Shown here: positions 61,971 through 64,000 of the stretch, piece after piece
How the letters are laid out: every line of letters begins with the position of its first letter
Position numbering within the stretch: the first letter of the stretch is position 1
Origin: Sphingobium cloacae
GTDB lineage: Bacteria; Pseudomonadota; Alphaproteobacteria; Sphingomonadales; Sphingomonadaceae
Assembly: GCF_002355855.1 (NCBI RefSeq)
Contig: NZ_AP017655.1
Location: 496,001-560,000 of the forward strand
Direction of reading: 5' to 3'
Length of the DNA stretch: 64,000 bases
Made by a program: the position numbers and the translations under genes
The notes under the pieces: generated by a model
What the model was told of the DNA's origin: nothing
What the model saw: the letters and a program-made list of their open reading frames with translations, nothing else
Database searches by the model: none

Positions 61971-62052
61971 AGATCGCGCCTGACGGCAGGCGGGACGGCC
62001 TCTATGGGGGAGCCCATTCCTTTTTCGCCTGTCGCCGGAAGGAGGCGGGCGG

Positions 62053-62176
62053 AGGTCATCACCGCCAACTGCGCCCATCCCGATTATCGCGACATGCTGA
62101 AGGACTATTTCACGCGGGCGATGAAGGGTTCCTGCGGCCTGCAATCGCCGATGCTACCCGCGGAGGCCTTTGCCTG
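62053..62176 (+). pseudogene. C-terminal fragment of an acetyl-CoA hydrolase/transferase
   Basis: About 40 codons read EVITANCAHPDYRDML, then KDYFTRAMKGSCGLQSPMLP and AEAFA before a stop. This matches the end of acetyl-CoA hydrolase/succinyl-CoA:acetate CoA-transferase proteins (CAHPDYR..L.DYF.RA). The rest of the gene is absent and the natural end after EAF is truncated. It is a decayed remnant between uvrC and recO. Confidence 0.65.
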
Positions 62177-62226
62177 ACACCGGCGTCATATGGATATGCG
62201 GAGCATGAAGGCGTAAGGGAGGCCCT

Positions 62227-62961
62227 GTGCCTGCCCTCGTCACTTCCGCCATCGTCTGCGCCGTGCGCGCCCATGGAGAGCATGGGGCGATTGCGCGTCT
62301 GCTGACGCCGGACGATGGCTTGCTGGCGGGCTATGTCCGGGGCGGGCGGTCGCGGGCGGTCCGGCCGGTGCTGTTGCCGGGCAATGCCGTGAAGGCGGAG
62401 TTCCGGGCGCGGACGGAGGATCAGCTTGCGGGGCTGACCGTGGAACTGGCGCATAGCCGCGCGCCTCTCCTGGCGGAGCCCCTGCCTGCCGCCGCGATCG
62501 ACTGGACCTGTGCGCTGACGGCGGCCGCCTTGCCGGAAGGAACGCCTTATCCGGCGCTCCATCAGGCGCTGGACGGCGTGCTGGGCGCAGTGGAGGCGGC
62601 CCCGGCGGCGCGAGGATGGGCGGCGGCGCTGGTCCGCTATGAATTGCTGCTGCTGGCGGAACTGGGGTTCGGGCTGGACCTGACGCGTTGCGCGGCCATG
62701 GGGGGGGGCGAGGATCTGGCCTTCGTCAGCCCGCGCAGCGCCGCAGCGGTGAGCCGGGAGGGAGCTATCGGTTATGAAAGCCGCTTGCTGCCCTTGCCGC
62801 CGTTCCTGATCGAAGGGGGAAGCGGGGACTGGGCGGAGATATTGGACGGGCTGCGGCTGACCGGCTTCTTTCTGGAGCGTTCGGTGCTGACGGAACGGCG
62901 CGCCGACGTGCTGGCGGCTCGGGAGCGGCTGGTCGACCGGCTCAAAAGGGCGGTTGCGTAA
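62227..62961 (+). CDS. recO: DNA repair protein RecO
   Basis: The protein has 244 aa with a GTG start. The OB-fold N-terminus ([20 protein letters not shown], then [13 protein letters not shown]) and helical C-terminal domain ([19 protein letters not shown], with LDLTRCA) are typical. Most zinc-finger cysteines of E. coli-type RecO are not evident, apart from the cysteine in DLTRCA. It loads RecA on single-stranded DNA with RecR. Confidence 0.93.
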   Translation: MPALVTSAIVCAVRAHGEHGAIARLLTPDDGLLAGYVRGGRSRAVRPVLLPGNAVKAEFRARTEDQLAGLTVELAHSRAPLLAEPLPAAAIDWTCALTAAALPEGTPYPALHQALDGVLGAVEAAPAARGWAAALVRYELLLLAELGFGLDLTRCAAMGGGEDLAFVSPRSAAAVSREGAIGYESRLLPLPPFLIEGGSGDWAEILDGLRLTGFFLERSVLTERRADVLAARERLVDRLKRAVA

Positions 62962-63011
62962 CGGGCGGCGGCTTCATATGGCGGCGGCAACATATTGCAG
63001 GAGTTGTGCCC

Positions 63012-64000
63012 ATGTTGATCGCCTTGTTTCCCGGAGACGGTATCGGCCCGGAAATCGTCGCGCAGGCGAAGCGCGTGTTGGATGCGCTGGCGATCGACGG
63101 CCTGACCTATGAGGAAGGGCTGGTCGGGGGGGCGGCATACAAGGCGGCGGGGCATCCCCTGCCGCCTGAGACATTGGCACTGGCGAAGCGGGCGGACGCG
63201 ATCCTTTTCGGCGCGGTCGGCGATCCCGATTGCGATTCGCTGGAGCGGCATCTGCGGCCCGAGCAGGCGATATTGGGGCTGCGCAAGGAACTGGGCCTGT
63301 TCTCCAACCTGCGCCCCGCGAAGGTCTTCCCCGAACTGGCCGGCGAATCCGCGCTCAAGCCGGAGGTCGCGGGCGCCATCGACCTGCTGATCGTGCGCGA
63401 GACGAACGGAGATGTCTATTTCGGCGAGAAAGGCTTCCGCACGACCGCCGACGGCCTGCGCGAAGGCTATGACATCATGTCCTATAACGAGACCGAGGTG
63501 CGGCGCATCGCGCATAGCGGCTTCCAGGCGGCGCGGGCGCGGCGGGGCAAGCTCTGCTCGGTGGACAAGGCCAATGTGCTGGAGACGAGCCAGCTCTGGC
63601 GCGACGTGGTGATCGAGGTGGCCGCCGAATATCCCGATGTGGCGCTCAGCCATATGTATGTCGACAATGCCGCGATGCAGCTGGTGCGCGATCCGGGCCA
63701 GTTCGATGTGATCGTGACCGGCAACCTGTTCGGCGACATCCTGTCCGATCAGGCGAGCATGTGCGTCGGCTCCATCGGGATGCTGGCGTCCGCGACGCTG
63801 AACGGCAGCGGGCAGGGGCTGTATGAACCGATCCACGGCTCCGCGCCGGACATCGCCGGGCAGGGCAAGGCCAATCCGCTGGCGACGGTCCTGTCGGCGG
63901 CGATGATGCTGCGCTATTCGCTGGGGCTGCATGCGCAGGCCGACCGGATCGAGGCGGCCGTGGAGAAGGCGCTGGCCGATGGCGCGCGCAGCCCCGACCT
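63012..64000 (+). CDS. leuB: 3-isopropylmalate dehydrogenase, 5' part
   Basis: The frame is open at the window end; about 329 residues are visible of the usual 350-370. It begins [15 protein letters not shown] and shows [46 protein letters not shown] and [15 protein letters not shown], the motifs of LeuB. It oxidises 3-isopropylmalate in leucine biosynthesis. GCAGGAG lies 8 nt before the ATG. Confidence 0.96.
   Translation, partial: MLIALFPGDGIGPEIVAQAKRVLDALAIDGLTYEEGLVGGAAYKAAGHPLPPETLALAKRADAILFGAVGDPDCDSLERHLRPEQAILGLRKELGLFSNLRPAKVFPELAGESALKPEVAGAIDLLIVRETNGDVYFGEKGFRTTADGLREGYDIMSYNETEVRRIAHSGFQAARARRGKLCSVDKANVLETSQLWRDVVIEVAAEYPDVALSHMYVDNAAMQLVRDPGQFDVIVTGNLFGDILSDQASMCVGSIGMLASATLNGSGQGLYEPIHGSAPDIAGQGKANPLATVLSAAMMLRYSLGLHAQADRIEAAVEKALADGARSPD

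Noticed and set aside
59385..62144. A 919-codon open frame on the minus strand across atpF and uvrC
   Set aside because: It is antisense to two certain genes and has no recognisable motif or ribosome-binding site.
1..64000. CRISPR arrays, rRNA genes, complete insertion sequences
   Set aside because: No regularly spaced repeats, rRNA signature or intact transposase gene was seen.

Overview
The window looks like a chromosomal stretch of an alphaproteobacterium of the Sphingomonadaceae (Sphingobium/Sphingomonas/Novosphingobium group). The evidence is the high G+C, a SapC-family protein next to a tRNA-Glu, an ATP synthase Fo operon in the alphaproteobacterial order atpI-atpB-atpE-b'-b, an ydbH-ynbE-ydbL operon, and a pair of inverted REP-like elements of a type I associate with sphingomonads. 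The family assignment is inference from gene content; no database was consulted.

Region 1 (about 1-16.6 kb) is accessory and metabolic. It holds a ClsC-like phospholipase D end, DedA-like and HdeD-like membrane proteins, a DUF2147 protein, and a tight minus-strand operon phaC / MaoC-phosphotransacetylase fusion / ackA / outer-membrane phospholipase A. An orphan LptB-like ATPase follows, then a TetR regulator divergent from a tripartite exporter operon (NodT-type outer-membrane factor, HlyD-type adaptor, RbbA-like double-ATPase/permease fusion, ABC-2 permease). The company resembles low-oxygen and stress loci of other proteobacteria, with PHA, acetyl-phosphate/acetate and envelope genes together.

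Region 2 (about 16.8-47.5 kb) is the right-hand part of an integrative and conjugative element. It carries a LuxR solo, an AbiEi/AbiEii toxin-antitoxin pair, a frameshifted sigma-region-4-like gene, and a long minus-strand F-type type IV secretion operon. In transcription order this is a small exported protein, dsbC, traA-like pilin, traL, traE, traK, traB, traV, traC, four small membrane genes, traW, traU, a 109-aa unknown, two traN-type genes, trbC, an S26 peptidase, traF, a TrbB-like thioredoxin-fold gene, traH and traG. Most of these genes overlap by 4 nt. A divergent HTH regulator, a short and apparently damaged MobA/MobL relaxase joined to an MFS remnant, and a xis-int module end at the 3' end of tRNA-Glu(CTC). 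The left attachment site was not found, so region 1 may also belong to the element. No coupling protein (TraD/VirD4) and no MOBF relaxase (TraI) is present in the window.

Region 3 (about 47.5-64 kb) is core chromosome: sapC, an FAD-linked oxidase, a hypothetical gene, a DEAD-box helicase, radC, ydbH-ynbE-ydbL, atpI-B-E-b'-b, uvrC, recO and a partial leuB.

The most interesting signals are a 13-bp motif shared by the tra/regulator divergent promoter region and the xis-int upstream region, the two neighbouring small membrane genes with the same N-terminal tag, and the missing coupling protein with a degenerate mini-relaxase.
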